DNA of 64,000 bases. It comes from DASRRB01 sp036732755. Lineage in GTDB: Bacteria > Planctomycetota > B15-G4 > SIAN01. A program made the translations under genes and the position numbers. The stretch spans positions 1-64,000 of the forward strand of contig DAINBU010000002.1 in assembly GCA_036732755.1 (NCBI GenBank). Direction: 5' to 3'. The notes beneath the pieces were generated by a model, which was not told where the DNA came from, made no database searches, and saw only the letters and a list, made by a program, of their open reading frames with translations. This document shows positions 53,396 to 63,285 of this stretch, one piece after another. The number at the start of each line of letters is the position of its first letter. Position 1 is the stretch's first letter.

Positions 53396-54784
53396 CTAAC
53401 GCTTCGCCTTCGCGTTGCGCTCCACCTGCTCGAGGTACCGCGCGATGTCGTCGCGCGGCTTGATCTCCTGCGACCTTCTCAGCAGTGGGACCGCGTCGGC
53501 ATAGCGCTGCAGGCCGACGAGCACCTGGGCGTGGCGGATCTTCGCGCTCTGCTCGAACTTCTCGATGCCCTCGGCGCGCTCGTAATAGAACATCGCGCGG
53601 TCGGGGTCGTCCTTGCGCTGGTGGTATTGACCCAACAGGAGCAGGGCGTCGCCGTCGAGGGGGTCGAGCTGGACGATCTCCTCGAGCAGCGCGGCGGTCG
53701 CCGGCGTGCCGCCTCCCTCCGACGAATCGATGCGCGCCTCGAGCTTGAGCAGCTTGCGCTTGTCGTCCGGTGAAATCGTCGCGTCGGCGTGCGCGTGGAT
53801 GCGCGCGACGACCTGCTTCGCCTGCGGGTTGGCGTTGCGGCTGGAGAGCGCCTCGGCGGCCCGGATCGGGCGCGCGAGCGGCTGCGCGGGGTCGAGGTCG
53901 ATGGCGCGCAGGTAGGCGCCCAGCGCGAGGTCGTTCAACCCCTCGAGGGTGTAGACGTCGCCGAGCGTGAAGAGGCTGTCGAGCGTCGACTTGCCGATGC
54001 GGTCGACCGCCTCGAAGTTCTGCGCGGCTTTCAGCGGCTGCTTCAGCTGCAGGTAGGTGTTGGCCTGCAGCAGCCAGAACTCCGCCTTGTCGGGGTAGCG
54101 CGCGATCAGGACGTCGAGCAGCGCCTCGCAGTCGGCGAACTTGCCCTGCTTGAAGGCGCAGCGCGTGAGACCGAGCCGCCACTCCGTGCTCTCCGGCTGG
54201 AGCATCAGCGCGTTGCGGTAGGCCGCCTCGGCCGGCTGGTAGTCCTGCTGGGAGGCGAAGGCGAAGCCGAGCAGCCCGTAGGAGTAGGCGTCGCCGCCGC
54301 CGAGCTCGAGCATCTTGATGAACGCGCCGATCGCGGCGTTCCAGTTGGCGTTGCGCACGAAGATGAGGCCGAGGTTGCGCCATGCGCGGCGGAAGCTCGG
54401 GAACTTCTCGACCGCCTTGTTGTAGTGGCGCAGCGCGGAATCGAGGTCGTCCTGCTGGAAGGCGATGCTGCCGAGCGTGAAGTCGAGGACGGCCGAGCAG
54501 TCGGGCTTCATGCTGCCGCGCAGCTGCTCCGCCGCCTTCTTCAGGTCGTTCGCCATCAGCGGGCGCACCTTCTCCAGGATCTTCACCTCGTCGGGCGTGA
54601 CGCGCGGCTCGATCTCGGCATTGATCCCGTAGGTGCCGACGAACTGCTTCTGGAAGACGGGGTCGCGCCAGATCGCCTCGATCTCCTCGCGCGTGGCGTC
54701 CTGCGCGAGCGCGCTCGCGAACGAGAAGCCCTGCAGGAGCGCGACGAAACCCAGGATGCGAGCGTTGCTTCGTGTCATGGTCAT
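53396..54784 (-). CDS. exported TPR protein of the Ton operon
   Basis: The 462-residue protein has a signal peptide ending in ASALAQ and at least eight tetratricopeptide repeats (for example LGSIAFQQDDLDSALRHYNKAVEKFP and LGLIFVRNANWNAAIGAFIKML). It is the last gene of the operon DUF3450-exbB-exbD-tonB-tpr, overlapping tonB as ATGA. It presumably acts as a periplasmic scaffold for the energised complex; this is context-based inference. Confidence 0.85.
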   Translation of the reverse strand: MTMTRSNARILGFVALLQGFSFASALAQDATREEIEAIWRDPVFQKQFVGTYGINAEIEPRVTPDEVKILEKVRPLMANDLKKAAEQLRGSMKPDCSAVLDFTLGSIAFQQDDLDSALRHYNKAVEKFPSFRRAWRNLGLIFVRNANWNAAIGAFIKMLELGGGDAYSYGLLGFAFASQQDYQPAEAAYRNALMLQPESTEWRLGLTRCAFKQGKFADCEALLDVLIARYPDKAEFWLLQANTYLQLKQPLKAAQNFEAVDRIGKSTLDSLFTLGDVYTLEGLNDLALGAYLRAIDLDPAQPLARPIRAAEALSSRNANPQAKQVVARIHAHADATISPDDKRKLLKLEARIDSSEGGGTPATAALLEEIVQLDPLDGDALLLLGQYHQRKDDPDRAMFYYERAEGIEKFEQSAKIRHAQVLVGLQRYADAVPLLRRSQEIKPRDDIARYLEQVERNAKAKR

Positions 54785-55512
54785 GAGTTCTGCTTGAAGG
54801 TGATCGTCACGCGCATCTTGCACGCGACGCGCTGGCCGCCCTTGACGCCGGGCTCGAACTTCCAGTGCTTGAGCGCGTCGAGCGCGGGCTGCTCGAACGC
54901 CGAATGGCTCGACTTCGCGACCTTGGGGCTCTGCACCTTGCCGTCGGTCCCGACCACGAAGAGGGCCGTCACGGAGCCTTCGACCTTCTTGCCGCGCATC
55001 TCGGACGGGTAGAGCGGCTGCCCCTGGATGATCGGCCGCGGCTTCTGGTCGATCTCCCCCATGCTGAACGCCTTCTCCATATTGTCGTCGAGCACGCCCG
55101 CCTTGCCGGTCCCGCCGATGCGTCCGCCCGACGCGAAGGTGAGCGCGTCGCCGAACTCGCCGCCGCCGCCGCCCCTGCCCTCGAGCGCGTCGGAGATCGC
55201 GCTCAGGCTGGCCGCCTCGAGCGCGGGAGCGGCGTCGGTCGGCGGCGCGTCGAGAGCGCGGTCGATCTCGGCTGCATCGGGCGGCTTCTCCTGGTCGGCG
55301 TCGATCGTCTCCTCCGGGTCCTTCTTCTCCGGGTCCTTCTTCTCGTCCTTCTTCTCCGCCTCGGCGTCGAGGTCGCTCAGCAGCTCGACCTGCTGGATCG
55401 TGCCGAGCTTCGGCTTCGCCGACGGGAAGATCAGCCCACCGAAGCACAGCACGAGTCCGTGCAGCACGACGGCGGCGGCGATCCCGGCGCACCAGATCAG
55501 GAACGTCCTCAC
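54781..55512 (-). CDS. tonB: energy transducer TonB
   Basis: The 243-residue protein has a short N-terminal membrane anchor (FLIWCAGIAAAVVLHGLVLCFGGL), an acidic Lys/Glu/Pro region (KKDEKKDPEKKDPEE) and a C-terminal TonB domain: PLYPSEMRGKKVEGSVTALF, LDALKHWKFEPGVKGG and VACKMRVTITFKQN. It couples the proton-driven ExbB/ExbD motor to outer-membrane receptors. The GTG start is one base after the exbD stop. Confidence 0.93.
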   Translation of the reverse strand: MRTFLIWCAGIAAAVVLHGLVLCFGGLIFPSAKPKLGTIQQVELLSDLDAEAEKKDEKKDPEKKDPEETIDADQEKPPDAAEIDRALDAPPTDAAPALEAASLSAISDALEGRGGGGGEFGDALTFASGGRIGGTGKAGVLDDNMEKAFSMGEIDQKPRPIIQGQPLYPSEMRGKKVEGSVTALFVVGTDGKVQSPKVAKSSHSAFEQPALDALKHWKFEPGVKGGQRVACKMRVTITFKQNS

Positions 55513-55513
55513 G

Positions 55514-55933
55514 TCACTTCTTGTCCGTGTTGATCCCGACCTTCGCGATCCCGAGCTTGCGCACCTCGTCGAGGACAGCGACCACGTGCTTGAAGTCGGC
55601 CGCGCCGTCGCTGTTGATGATGACCTTGGGGTCCTTCGACGTGGTCTTGAAGGTCTGCAGCTTCATCGGGAGCTGCGCGATCGTGATCTTGTCCTTGTTG
55701 TAGAAGAGCTCGCCCTTGGCGTTCACGCTGAGCGTGACCGCCTTCTCCATCTCCTTGTTGTCGCCGAGCGACGCGGCGGTGCCGGCCGTCGGCAGCGCGA
55801 CGTTCACGCCCTGGTTCTTCGTCATCGACAGCGAGACCATGACGAACGTCGCGAGCAGGAAGAAGATGATGTCGATGAGGGGAATGATCTCGATCCGGGC
55901 CTTCCCCGGACCGGCGCGACCGCCGCCGGCCAT
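55514..55933 (-). CDS. exbD: ExbD/TolR biopolymer transport protein
   Basis: The 139-residue protein has one membrane helix with the proton-path Asp (IIPLIDIIFFLLATFVMVS) and a periplasmic domain with VTLSVNAKGELFYNKD and PKVIINSDGAADFKHVV. It is the second component of the motor. It is two bases from exbB and one from tonB, so expression is tightly coordinated. Confidence 0.95.
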   Translation of the reverse strand: MAGGGRAGPGKARIEIIPLIDIIFFLLATFVMVSLSMTKNQGVNVALPTAGTAASLGDNKEMEKAVTLSVNAKGELFYNKDKITIAQLPMKLQTFKTTSKDPKVIINSDGAADFKHVVAVLDEVRKLGIAKVGINTDKK

Positions 55934-55935
55934 GG

Positions 55936-57444
55936 TCAGCTCCCTCCGGTCGCGAAGGCCGCGAACGCCTCGGCCTCGCCGACGTCGTTGTCGGCTCCGT
56001 TCGCCGCCGGCGGCGGCTGTTGCGAACCGGGCCCGGCCTGCGGATGGACCATCAGCTCGAGCTGCGTCGCGGCCGACTCGAGTTCATGACGCGCTTCTTC
56101 CGTACGGGCGTTCAGGAAGTTGAACGGCAGGAGCGACGTGATCGCGATGCCGAGCCCGAACGCGGTCGCGATGAGCGCCTCGGCGATGCCGCCGGTGATC
56201 GCGCCCGGGGCGCTCAAGTCGCCGCCGATCAGCGAGAACGAGCCCATCATCCCCGTGACGGTTCCGAGCAGCCCGAGCAGCGGCGCGAGCGTGATGACCG
56301 TGTCGAGGATCGGGATGCCGCGCCGGAAGCGCTTGATCTCCTGCGCCTGCGCGTAGAGCAGCGCGCTCGGGAGCGACGTCTCGCGGTGCGCCAGCGCGTA
56401 GCCCATCGCGCGCACCACGTAGTCCTTCGACTCCTTCGCGACGCCGATGGCGCCGTCGAGGTCGCGCCGCTGCACCGCCGCGAAGAACAAGTCGACCGCC
56501 TTCTGGCTGCGGCGCACCTTCTCGCGCGCCAGGAACAGGGTGCGCTCGAGCACGGTGGCGAGCGCGAGAATCGACGCGGCGAGCAGCGGCCACATGATCG
56601 GGCCGCCCTTCTCGAACACGTGGAAGATGTTGGTCCTCTGCACCAGCGCCTTGAGCGCGCCGCCGAGCGACGGGTCGAGAGGCACGTCGCCCTCGCCGTC
56701 CTCCACCAGCGCGGCGAGCCCGAGCTGCAGCGCCCCTTCGAGCGGCCGGATCAGCGGTTTGCTCGAGCCCGACTGCGGGACGACCAGCCCCGCGCATCCG
56801 CCCGGCCCCGCGAAGAGCGCGACCGGGCCGAGGATCGCGTATTGCCCCTTCACGATGCTGCCCTGCAGGTCGACGGCGATGCCGGGGAAACGCATCCCGC
56901 CGATCACGTCGAAGAGCCGCTTGAGCGAGAGGTTCACGAAGCTGATCTGCCGGTCGAACTTCTCGCCGGCTGCGAGGGCGTTGTTCTCGGTCGCCTGTTT
57001 GGCGGTGTCGACCGCGTTGCCGATGTACTGCAGCTCGCTCACGTTCACCTTCGACTCGAAGGTGCGCGCGTACTCGTCGAGGAGGTTCGCGACGTAGGAG
57101 AGCTCGTCCTTGCGGATCTTGATGTCGTTGCGGATCGAGTTGAGCTCGAGGTTGCCCTCGTCGACCAGGCGCGTCGACTTGTCGAAGTCGCGCCGCAGCT
57201 GCGTCAGCAGCGTCTCGTACTTGGTGAGGTCCTGGTCGAGCGGGAGCTTCTCGTTGGCGATCTGCTCGCGGATCCCGTTCAGCTCGTCGATGCTCCGCTG
57301 CAGCTCGCGCTGCGAGGAGGTCGAGAGCTGGCGGACCGCGGTGGTCGCGGCCTCGGACTCCTGCGCGGGCGCGCTGCGTCCGGCGGAGAAGACGGCGAGG
57401 GAGGCGAGAACGACGAGGGAGAGGCGGGTGTTGCGTGGGTTCAT
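55936..57444 (-). CDS. exbB: MotA/TolQ/ExbB proton channel with long periplasmic coiled coil
   Basis: The 502-residue protein is about twice the usual ExbB length. The signal peptide and a coiled-coil region (QRELQRSIDELNGIREQIANE, LLTQLRRDFDKSTRLVDEG) fill residues of about 25-170, then a linker, and the channel follows: WPLLAASILALATVLERTLF, ILDTVITLAPLLGLLGTVTGMM and AEALIATAFGLGIAITSLL. The N-terminal extension matches the partner DUF3450 protein encoded just upstream, with an ATGA overlap. Such long ExbB forms occur in operons with DUF3450 and TonB receptors. Confidence 0.92.
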   Translation of the reverse strand: MNPRNTRLSLVVLASLAVFSAGRSAPAQESEAATTAVRQLSTSSQRELQRSIDELNGIREQIANEKLPLDQDLTKYETLLTQLRRDFDKSTRLVDEGNLELNSIRNDIKIRKDELSYVANLLDEYARTFESKVNVSELQYIGNAVDTAKQATENNALAAGEKFDRQISFVNLSLKRLFDVIGGMRFPGIAVDLQGSIVKGQYAILGPVALFAGPGGCAGLVVPQSGSSKPLIRPLEGALQLGLAALVEDGEGDVPLDPSLGGALKALVQRTNIFHVFEKGGPIMWPLLAASILALATVLERTLFLAREKVRRSQKAVDLFFAAVQRRDLDGAIGVAKESKDYVVRAMGYALAHRETSLPSALLYAQAQEIKRFRRGIPILDTVITLAPLLGLLGTVTGMMGSFSLIGGDLSAPGAITGGIAEALIATAFGLGIAITSLLPFNFLNARTEEARHELESAATQLELMVHPQAGPGSQQPPPAANGADNDVGEAEAFAAFATGGS

Positions 57445-58262
57445 CGGATCTTCACCGGGAGGGGCACGAAGGCGGGCGTCTGCTTGCCCTGCTGGATCTC
57501 GAGCGCGAGGAGCACCTTGTTGCCGATCGTCTTCGACGTCTCCCACTGCCAGCCTTCGTGCGTCGGATGGCCGATGCCGGCCTCGCCCTTCGCGCTCACG
57601 AAATAGGCCTGTGCGAGCCCGACGTAGAGCGTCTTCACTTCGGACGGCTTGCCGTCGGAGAGGTTGTGCACCTCGTAATTGACGGTGATCTCGTTGTTGG
57701 CCTTGTTGACCTCGTTCAGGATCCCGAGCACGTTCTGGAACCGTTCCGCCACCGTGACGCGCGTCTTCGCGGCGTCCTCCGGGATGCGCTGGTAGAGCAG
57801 CTGGATGCGGGTCTGGATCGGGTCGGGGAGCACCTTCCAGAGGTCCCGGATCACGGCCTCCATCGCGGTCACCGCTTCGACGAGGCGCGCGCCGGTCGCC
57901 TTGAGCTCGTCGTTCTCGGCGAGGAGCGCGTCGCGCTTCTTGGCGGCCTCCTTCGCGCTCGCGTCGGCGTCCTGGATCCGCTTCTCGAGCGAGAGCACCT
58001 CCTGCTTCACGAGCTCGAGGCGGCCGACCAGGATGTCCTTGCCCTGCTGCCAGTCCTTGCGCTCCTTGGAGATGGTCTGCTGCGTCTGGATCCACTTCTC
58101 CATCACCAGGCGCGTCTCCTCGAGCGTCGGCGGCGCGCCGGCGCTCCCGTCCTGCGGCGCGGGCATCGCCGCCGACACGGCGGCGCCCGCCGCCGCGACG
58201 AGCAGCAGCGTCGCGAGCGCCGGCCCGCTGCGCGCCCCTCTTCTCCTCGTTCTGCATCGCAT
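57441..58262 (-). CDS. DUF3450 family exported coiled-coil protein
   Basis: The 273-residue protein has a signal peptide (LATLLLVAAAGAAVSAA), a coiled coil of about 80 residues (LVGRLELVKQEVLSLEKRI) and a C-terminal domain with KTLYVGLAQAYFVSAKG and GWQWE, the DUF3450 hallmark. DUF3450 genes precede ExbB in TonB operons and are thought to be periplasmic motor partners. It overlaps exbB by four bases. Confidence 0.88.
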   Translation of the reverse strand: MRCRTRRRGARSGPALATLLLVAAAGAAVSAAMPAPQDGSAGAPPTLEETRLVMEKWIQTQQTISKERKDWQQGKDILVGRLELVKQEVLSLEKRIQDADASAKEAAKKRDALLAENDELKATGARLVEAVTAMEAVIRDLWKVLPDPIQTRIQLLYQRIPEDAAKTRVTVAERFQNVLGILNEVNKANNEITVNYEVHNLSDGKPSEVKTLYVGLAQAYFVSAKGEAGIGHPTHEGWQWETSKTIGNKVLLALEIQQGKQTPAFVPLPVKIR

Positions 58263-58278
58263 GGGATCGGACTCCCGT

Positions 58279-61200
58279 TCAGAAGGTCGCGGTCAGGGCC
58301 AGCGACAGCTCGGTGCCGCGCCGGAACGACGACTGGGTCTGGTCGCCGCCGATGTAGGGCGAGCGGTAGACCGTCTCGATCTTGGGATTGAGCACGTTCT
58401 TGGCCTGGAACTGCAGCTTCACGTGGGGGTTGAGGGCCTGCGACACGCTGAAGTTGAGCGTGCCGTACTTCTTGGCGTAGATGCTCGGCACGAAGCTGTT
58501 GTTCGAGATGCCGGCGCCGTTGATCAGCGTGTCGCCCTGCACCGTGTAGAAGACGGAGAGCTGCGTTCCGCTCTCGAGGATGTCGTAGGTCGTGTAGTAG
58601 TTGAGCAGGTACTCCGGCGCGTTGGTCATGTCGCGCGAGGCCATCGGGCAGTTGATGCCGGGCGCGGCGAAGGCGGCCTGCTGGTCGGCCGGCAGCGTGA
58701 CGCGCGAGTCGATGAAGGTCGCGTTGGCGCCGACCGCGAGACCCTCGAGCTTCTCCTCGAAGCGGCCCAGCGCCTGGCGCGCCTCGAACTCCCAGCCGGT
58801 GAGGAAGCCTTCGGGATAGTTCTCCGCGGTCGTGTAGGTGAAGGTCGTGACCTTCTGCGCGTACTCGATCGGGTCGTCGACGTCCTTGCGGAACCACGAC
58901 GCCGACAGGAGGCTCCCCTCGAACGGCACGTAGTCTCCGCGCAGGTCGTAGTTGCGCAGCGCGCTCATCTGCAGCGCCGGGTTGCCGATGAAGATCGGGC
59001 CGCCCAGGAACTCCTGCTGCAGGATCGGCGTGAGCTCCTTGAAGGTCTGGTGCGCGACCGTCTGGCTGTAGGCGGCGCGGAACGAGAGCGGCTCGACCGG
59101 CCTGGCGATCAGCTCGACCGCGGGCAGCACGTCGCGCTGGCTGAAGTCGGCGTCGGCCTCCCCTGGCTGCAGCGCGACCGGCACGGTCGAGCCGGGCGGG
59201 AACCACGTCGCGAAGCGCTCGGGCGTGTTGACGATCCCGACCGACGTCGACTCGAAGCGCGCGCCGCCGATCAGGTCGAACATCGGCGTGAGCGGCAGGT
59301 CGACCATCCCGTACCAGGCGGTGATCTCCTGATCACCGTCGTAGTCGACGTCGTACTCCGACGCGGTGATCGGGTGGTTCTCGCTCGGGAAGACCGCGCT
59401 CCACGGCTGGCTGAAGTCGGAGTTGAAGGCGCCGTTGTCCTCGAAGTTGGAGAACGTGTCCTGGTTGAAGCGCCGCTTCAGCCGGTCGCCGAAGAAGCCG
59501 AACTTGAGGAAGCCCTGGTTCTCGGTCCATTGGTCGAAGGGGAGCTTCAGGTCGGCGGCGTACTGGCTGCTGTCCTCGTAGATCTGCTCCCAGATGCGCT
59601 GCACGTTGCCGAGGTTGAAGTTGGCGTCGGGCTTGTGGGACAGCCAGGTCGCCGGCTTGATCGACGGCGGGATGATCCCCGGGATGCCGGGATCGAACGC
59701 CGGCGCGAGCCAGATCGCGCCGAACTGCCGTTTGTCGGGCTGGTTCAGGCCCGCGAAGCTGTACGCGGCGTTCCAGTCGAGCTCGGGGCGGTGGAACTTC
59801 ACCGCGTCGCCGATCCCGAAGTCCTCGATCGGGAACTCGTCGTGGCCGTGGAGCTGGTAGGTCCGCGTCACCCGCTCGGAGTACTTGAGCGTCTCGTCGC
59901 GGATGTAGGGCGCCGCGAGCCGCTCGTTGATCCCGTTGCCCGGCCCGTTGGGGTCGGTGACGTCGTAGCCGGGGAAGAAGTACTCCTTGCCGCGCGTGTC
60001 GATCGAGAGCGTCGCGGTGTCCTCGGCGACGCGCGTGTAGAGGTAGGTGAAGGTCAGCGCGTGGTGCTCGGACTCGATGCCGCACGTCCCGAGCACGCCC
60101 CAGCGCAGCGTCTGCCTGCCCTGCGTCACGTCGTAGAGGCCGGTCAGGAAACTGCCGTCCTGCGGGGTGCCCTGGAAGTACTGCGGAGTGAGGCCATTGC
60201 CACGGCCCTGCATCCACCACGCGTCCTGGCGGCCGTGGCGGTCGAGCGAGCTGGTGCGCTCGTAGAAGAAGGCGCCGAAGCCGCCGACCTTCAGCCCGTC
60301 GCCGAAGTCGAGCTTGCCGCCGGCCGACGTCGCCCACTTCGAGTCGATCGGCGCGTCGGTCTCCGACGTGCCGACCGCGCCGTACCAGCTCTGGCCGAGC
60401 TGGTTGCGCTGGATGTCGCGCGCGCCGCTGTCCTGCCCCCAGAAGCTCAGACCGCCGCCGTGGTAGGAGAGGAAGTCGTTGCGCCCGGCGACCTGCGTGT
60501 TCCAGATCGACTGCGCCTTGAACGTGATGGCGTTCTCGTCGGGGATGCCCTTCAGGCGCAGGTTCACGGCGCCGCCCGACGCGTCGCCCTGCTGGTCGGG
60601 CGTGAAGGTCTTGCTGACCTGGATGCTCTCGATGACCGCGGCGGGGAACTGGTCGAGCTCGACCGCGCGCTTGCTCTCGTCCGCCGACGGCAGGCGGACG
60701 CCGTTCATCTGCGAGCTGACGTAGCGGTCGGGCAGGCCGCGGATGACGGCGAACTTCCCGTCCTGCACGGACGCGCCGGCGACGAGCTTCAGCGCCGCCG
60801 CAGCGTCGCTCGCGCCGGCGCGGCTCATGAGCTCGGAGCCGATCGAGTCCATCAGCGCCGAGCTCTCGAAGCGCAGGTTGAGCAGCGCGGTCTCGCTGCC
60901 GGCCCCCGGCTGGAGCACGTCCTGGACGACGAACTCGTCGAGCTCGGCGAACTCGCCCGCGAGCGAGACGTCGACGTCGGTGAGCTGCCCCTCCTGCACC
61001 GCCACGTCGGCCTTGACCTGCCGGACGTAGCCCTCGCGCGAGAAGATCAGCGTGTAGCGCCCCGGGGCGACCTGCCCGAAGACGTAGTTGCCGACGTTTG
61101 CGGTGACCGTCTTCTGCCCGGTCTCGAGGATCTGGACCTGCGCCGCCGGCAGCGGCGTGTCGAATTCCTTGTCGTACACGACGCCCCGGATCGAGCCGGC

Positions 61201-61341
61201 CTGTTGCGCGCTGGCGAGGGCGGGATCAGCCATGGCTGTCGAAACAACGAGACACCACGCTCTCCACGAGTCGAGGCACCGAGGTCGCAAGTTTGGCCCG
61301 TTCCGTTCCCTGGGTCCCGGAGCCGAAGGCGTGCCGTCCAC
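58279..61341 (-). CDS. TonB-dependent outer-membrane receptor
   Basis: The 1020-residue receptor has a signal peptide (LVVSTAMADPALASA), a carboxypeptidase-regulatory-like domain (GSIRGVVYDKEFDTPLPAAQV, NVGNYVFGQVAPGRY), a plug (LKLVAGASVQDGKFAVIRGLP, RLPSADESKRAVELDQFP, FTPDQQGDASGGAVNL) and a beta barrel ending in the aromatic LALTATF. It is probably the substrate-specific partner of the Ton motor encoded downstream on the same strand. The substrate is unknown; the plug resembles receptors for large ligands. The GTG at 61341 is the earliest start; the signal peptide could begin about 25 codons later. Confidence 0.92.
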   Translation of the reverse strand: MDGTPSAPGPRERNGPNLRPRCLDSWRAWCLVVSTAMADPALASAQQAGSIRGVVYDKEFDTPLPAAQVQILETGQKTVTANVGNYVFGQVAPGRYTLIFSREGYVRQVKADVAVQEGQLTDVDVSLAGEFAELDEFVVQDVLQPGAGSETALLNLRFESSALMDSIGSELMSRAGASDAAAALKLVAGASVQDGKFAVIRGLPDRYVSSQMNGVRLPSADESKRAVELDQFPAAVIESIQVSKTFTPDQQGDASGGAVNLRLKGIPDENAITFKAQSIWNTQVAGRNDFLSYHGGGLSFWGQDSGARDIQRNQLGQSWYGAVGTSETDAPIDSKWATSAGGKLDFGDGLKVGGFGAFFYERTSSLDRHGRQDAWWMQGRGNGLTPQYFQGTPQDGSFLTGLYDVTQGRQTLRWGVLGTCGIESEHHALTFTYLYTRVAEDTATLSIDTRGKEYFFPGYDVTDPNGPGNGINERLAAPYIRDETLKYSERVTRTYQLHGHDEFPIEDFGIGDAVKFHRPELDWNAAYSFAGLNQPDKRQFGAIWLAPAFDPGIPGIIPPSIKPATWLSHKPDANFNLGNVQRIWEQIYEDSSQYAADLKLPFDQWTENQGFLKFGFFGDRLKRRFNQDTFSNFEDNGAFNSDFSQPWSAVFPSENHPITASEYDVDYDGDQEITAWYGMVDLPLTPMFDLIGGARFESTSVGIVNTPERFATWFPPGSTVPVALQPGEADADFSQRDVLPAVELIARPVEPLSFRAAYSQTVAHQTFKELTPILQQEFLGGPIFIGNPALQMSALRNYDLRGDYVPFEGSLLSASWFRKDVDDPIEYAQKVTTFTYTTAENYPEGFLTGWEFEARQALGRFEEKLEGLAVGANATFIDSRVTLPADQQAAFAAPGINCPMASRDMTNAPEYLLNYYTTYDILESGTQLSVFYTVQGDTLINGAGISNNSFVPSIYAKKYGTLNFSVSQALNPHVKLQFQAKNVLNPKIETVYRSPYIGGDQTQSSFRRGTELSLALTATF

Positions 61342-61451
61342 TCGGGGCCGACGCTAGGCGACGAGTGTGAGGGGATCGTGAAAGCCGGGTGCAGGCGACG
61401 TGAAGACACCCGGGACGTGCACGCGCCCACAAACGGCGGACGAGCGGTGAA

Positions 61452-63266
61452 TTACTCGACGACGACGACGGCGGTCGTGGCGACGAGGGCGTTCGTCGTC
61501 GCGTCGTAGCTGCCGTACATCGCGCAGTCGCGCAGCGTGGCGCCGCCGGCGAGCGCGGCCGCGAGTGCCGCCTCGAACTCTGGGAAGAGCACGTAGCAGG
61601 CGACCGTGTCGCTCCCGGCGTAACGCAGCTCGAACAGGGTCCCCGTCTTGGCGGCCTTCGCGCTCGGATCGGGGGAGGCGGGGAGCGGCTGGCGGCCGAG
61701 GACGCCGAAGTCGAGCGCCGCCTCCTCGTCCGATCCCGGCACGCCGCTGAGCGCCAGGCGAAGCTGGTCGGGCGCCGCATCGGGGGTGACGTCGAAGCCG
61801 CCCGCGCGATTGCGCAGGAGCAGGAGCACCGGCACGACCGTGAGGTCGGAGATCGCGAGCGGGCTCGCGTCGGCCAAGTCGTCGTCGACGTCCGCGACGA
61901 AGGCCAGGGCGACGACCGGCGCGCCGTCGGCGATCGAGAGCGTGTCCTCGAACGAGCCGACGTCGAGCGTGTAGTTCGTCGGGTCGGGCGGCGTCGTCCC
62001 GCCGTCCGCCCATGTGAATGCGCTCGGATCTTCCCCGCCGACGCGCGCGAGGTCGACCGTGAGCGTCGAGTCGGTGATCCCGCCCTTCACGTGGCCGAAG
62101 AGCGCGGTCGGCAGCTCGCGCACGAGCGCGCTCGCCCCCTTCGCGTCGAGCGTCGCGCCGGTGAGCGTGCCGAAGGCGCGGATCGCTTGGCCCACGTTCA
62201 GCGAATCGGCGTCGAACAGGCCCGCATCGCCGGAGCGCACCACGCGCGTGGTCGCGAACTCCACGTCGACGGTGAAGCTCGTCGCGTACTGCCACGCGCC
62301 GGCCGCCGTCCGGCTCCTCCCGAGGACGGTGAGCGCGGCGTCGCTCCCCGCCGCGCCGCTGCGCGCGACGATCACGCCTTCGACGAGGTCCTGGCCGCCT
62401 TGCCACGTGCCGCTGCCCGCCTCGACGTACGACGCGGCGACGCGCTCGCGCAGCGGATCGATGGCCCCGGTCGCCTCGACCCAGGTGCCGGCCGGCATCG
62501 CCGCGAGCGCGGCGAGCCCCGCCGCCCCGGTCCGCGGCACGCCGTCGACCTGGAAGATCGTCGTCACGTCGAAGACGACGGTCCGTGCTCCGAGCGGCTC
62601 GCCCGACGGCGACTCGAGCGCGAGCGCCGCCGTGCCGAAGCGGTCGTCCATGCCCTCGAGCGCGCCGCACGTCACGATCGCGCGTCCGTCGTAGCGGTCG
62701 ACGCGCCAGAGGAGCGACGGCGCGACGGTGACCGTGTTGGCGACCGCGTCGATCGTGGCGATCCGATCGAGGTCGAGACCGAGCTCGAGGAGGTGGTGCT
62801 GACGCGCGAACGCGAAGAAGGGCGCGCGGTGCATGTCGAGGTCGAGCGTCACGACCCCGGTGAGCGGCTGCCCCGAATCGTCCTGCAGCGCCGCCGCCGT
62901 CGCCTGGCCGGCGAGAAAGCAGGTGCTGTTCGTGAAGTCGAGCGTGACGGTCGCGCCGAAAAAGCCGCCGGTCGCGACCTCGCTCACCCCGAGGTCGACC
63001 GCCCTTCCCGCGAGCGCGGCGAGGTCGACCGTCGCCGGCTGCTGCAGGAAGTCGACCGTCGCGCCGTTCGAGCGCCGGAACGTGATCGCGTCCACCGTGA
63101 CGGTGAACGACGTCACGCTCTCCGGCGTCGTGCTCCCGAGCGTGACCGTGAGCGCCGCGACGTCGGTCGATGCGCCGCCCCCGCCGCCCCCGCCGCAGGC
63201 TGTTGGCACGAGGAGCAGGGCAACTCCCGCCACCGACCGCAGCAGAATCCGAGCAAGGGGAGCCAT
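61452..63266 (-). CDS. glycine-tract lipoprotein of unknown function (DUF4382-like N-terminus)
   Basis: The 604-residue protein has a lipoprotein signal with lipobox LVPTAC followed by a tract of seven Gly. Residues of about 35-110 (VTSFTVTVDAITFRRSNG) resemble DUF4382 beta-sandwich domains. The rest has repeated beta segments (VVFDVTTIFQVDGV, VEATGAID, IRAFGTLTG) that look like duplicated DUF5666-type OB/beta units. It has no catalytic motif. It lies between the receptor and a repeat protein on the same strand. Confidence 0.75.
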   Translation of the reverse strand: MAPLARILLRSVAGVALLLVPTACGGGGGGGASTDVAALTVTLGSTTPESVTSFTVTVDAITFRRSNGATVDFLQQPATVDLAALAGRAVDLGVSEVATGGFFGATVTLDFTNSTCFLAGQATAAALQDDSGQPLTGVVTLDLDMHRAPFFAFARQHHLLELGLDLDRIATIDAVANTVTVAPSLLWRVDRYDGRAIVTCGALEGMDDRFGTAALALESPSGEPLGARTVVFDVTTIFQVDGVPRTGAAGLAALAAMPAGTWVEATGAIDPLRERVAASYVEAGSGTWQGGQDLVEGVIVARSGAAGSDAALTVLGRSRTAAGAWQYATSFTVDVEFATTRVVRSGDAGLFDADSLNVGQAIRAFGTLTGATLDAKGASALVRELPTALFGHVKGGITDSTLTVDLARVGGEDPSAFTWADGGTTPPDPTNYTLDVGSFEDTLSIADGAPVVALAFVADVDDDLADASPLAISDLTVVPVLLLLRNRAGGFDVTPDAAPDQLRLALSGVPGSDEEAALDFGVLGRQPLPASPDPSAKAAKTGTLFELRYAGSDTVACYVLFPEFEAALAAALAGGATLRDCAMYGSYDATTNALVATTAVVVVE

Positions 63267-63285
63267 CGGCGCCTGTTTTCCGGGC

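Noticed and set aside
57805..61509. Open frame of 1234 codons opposite the DUF3450 and receptor genes
   Set aside because: It is an antisense shadow of the TonB receptor with no family similarity.
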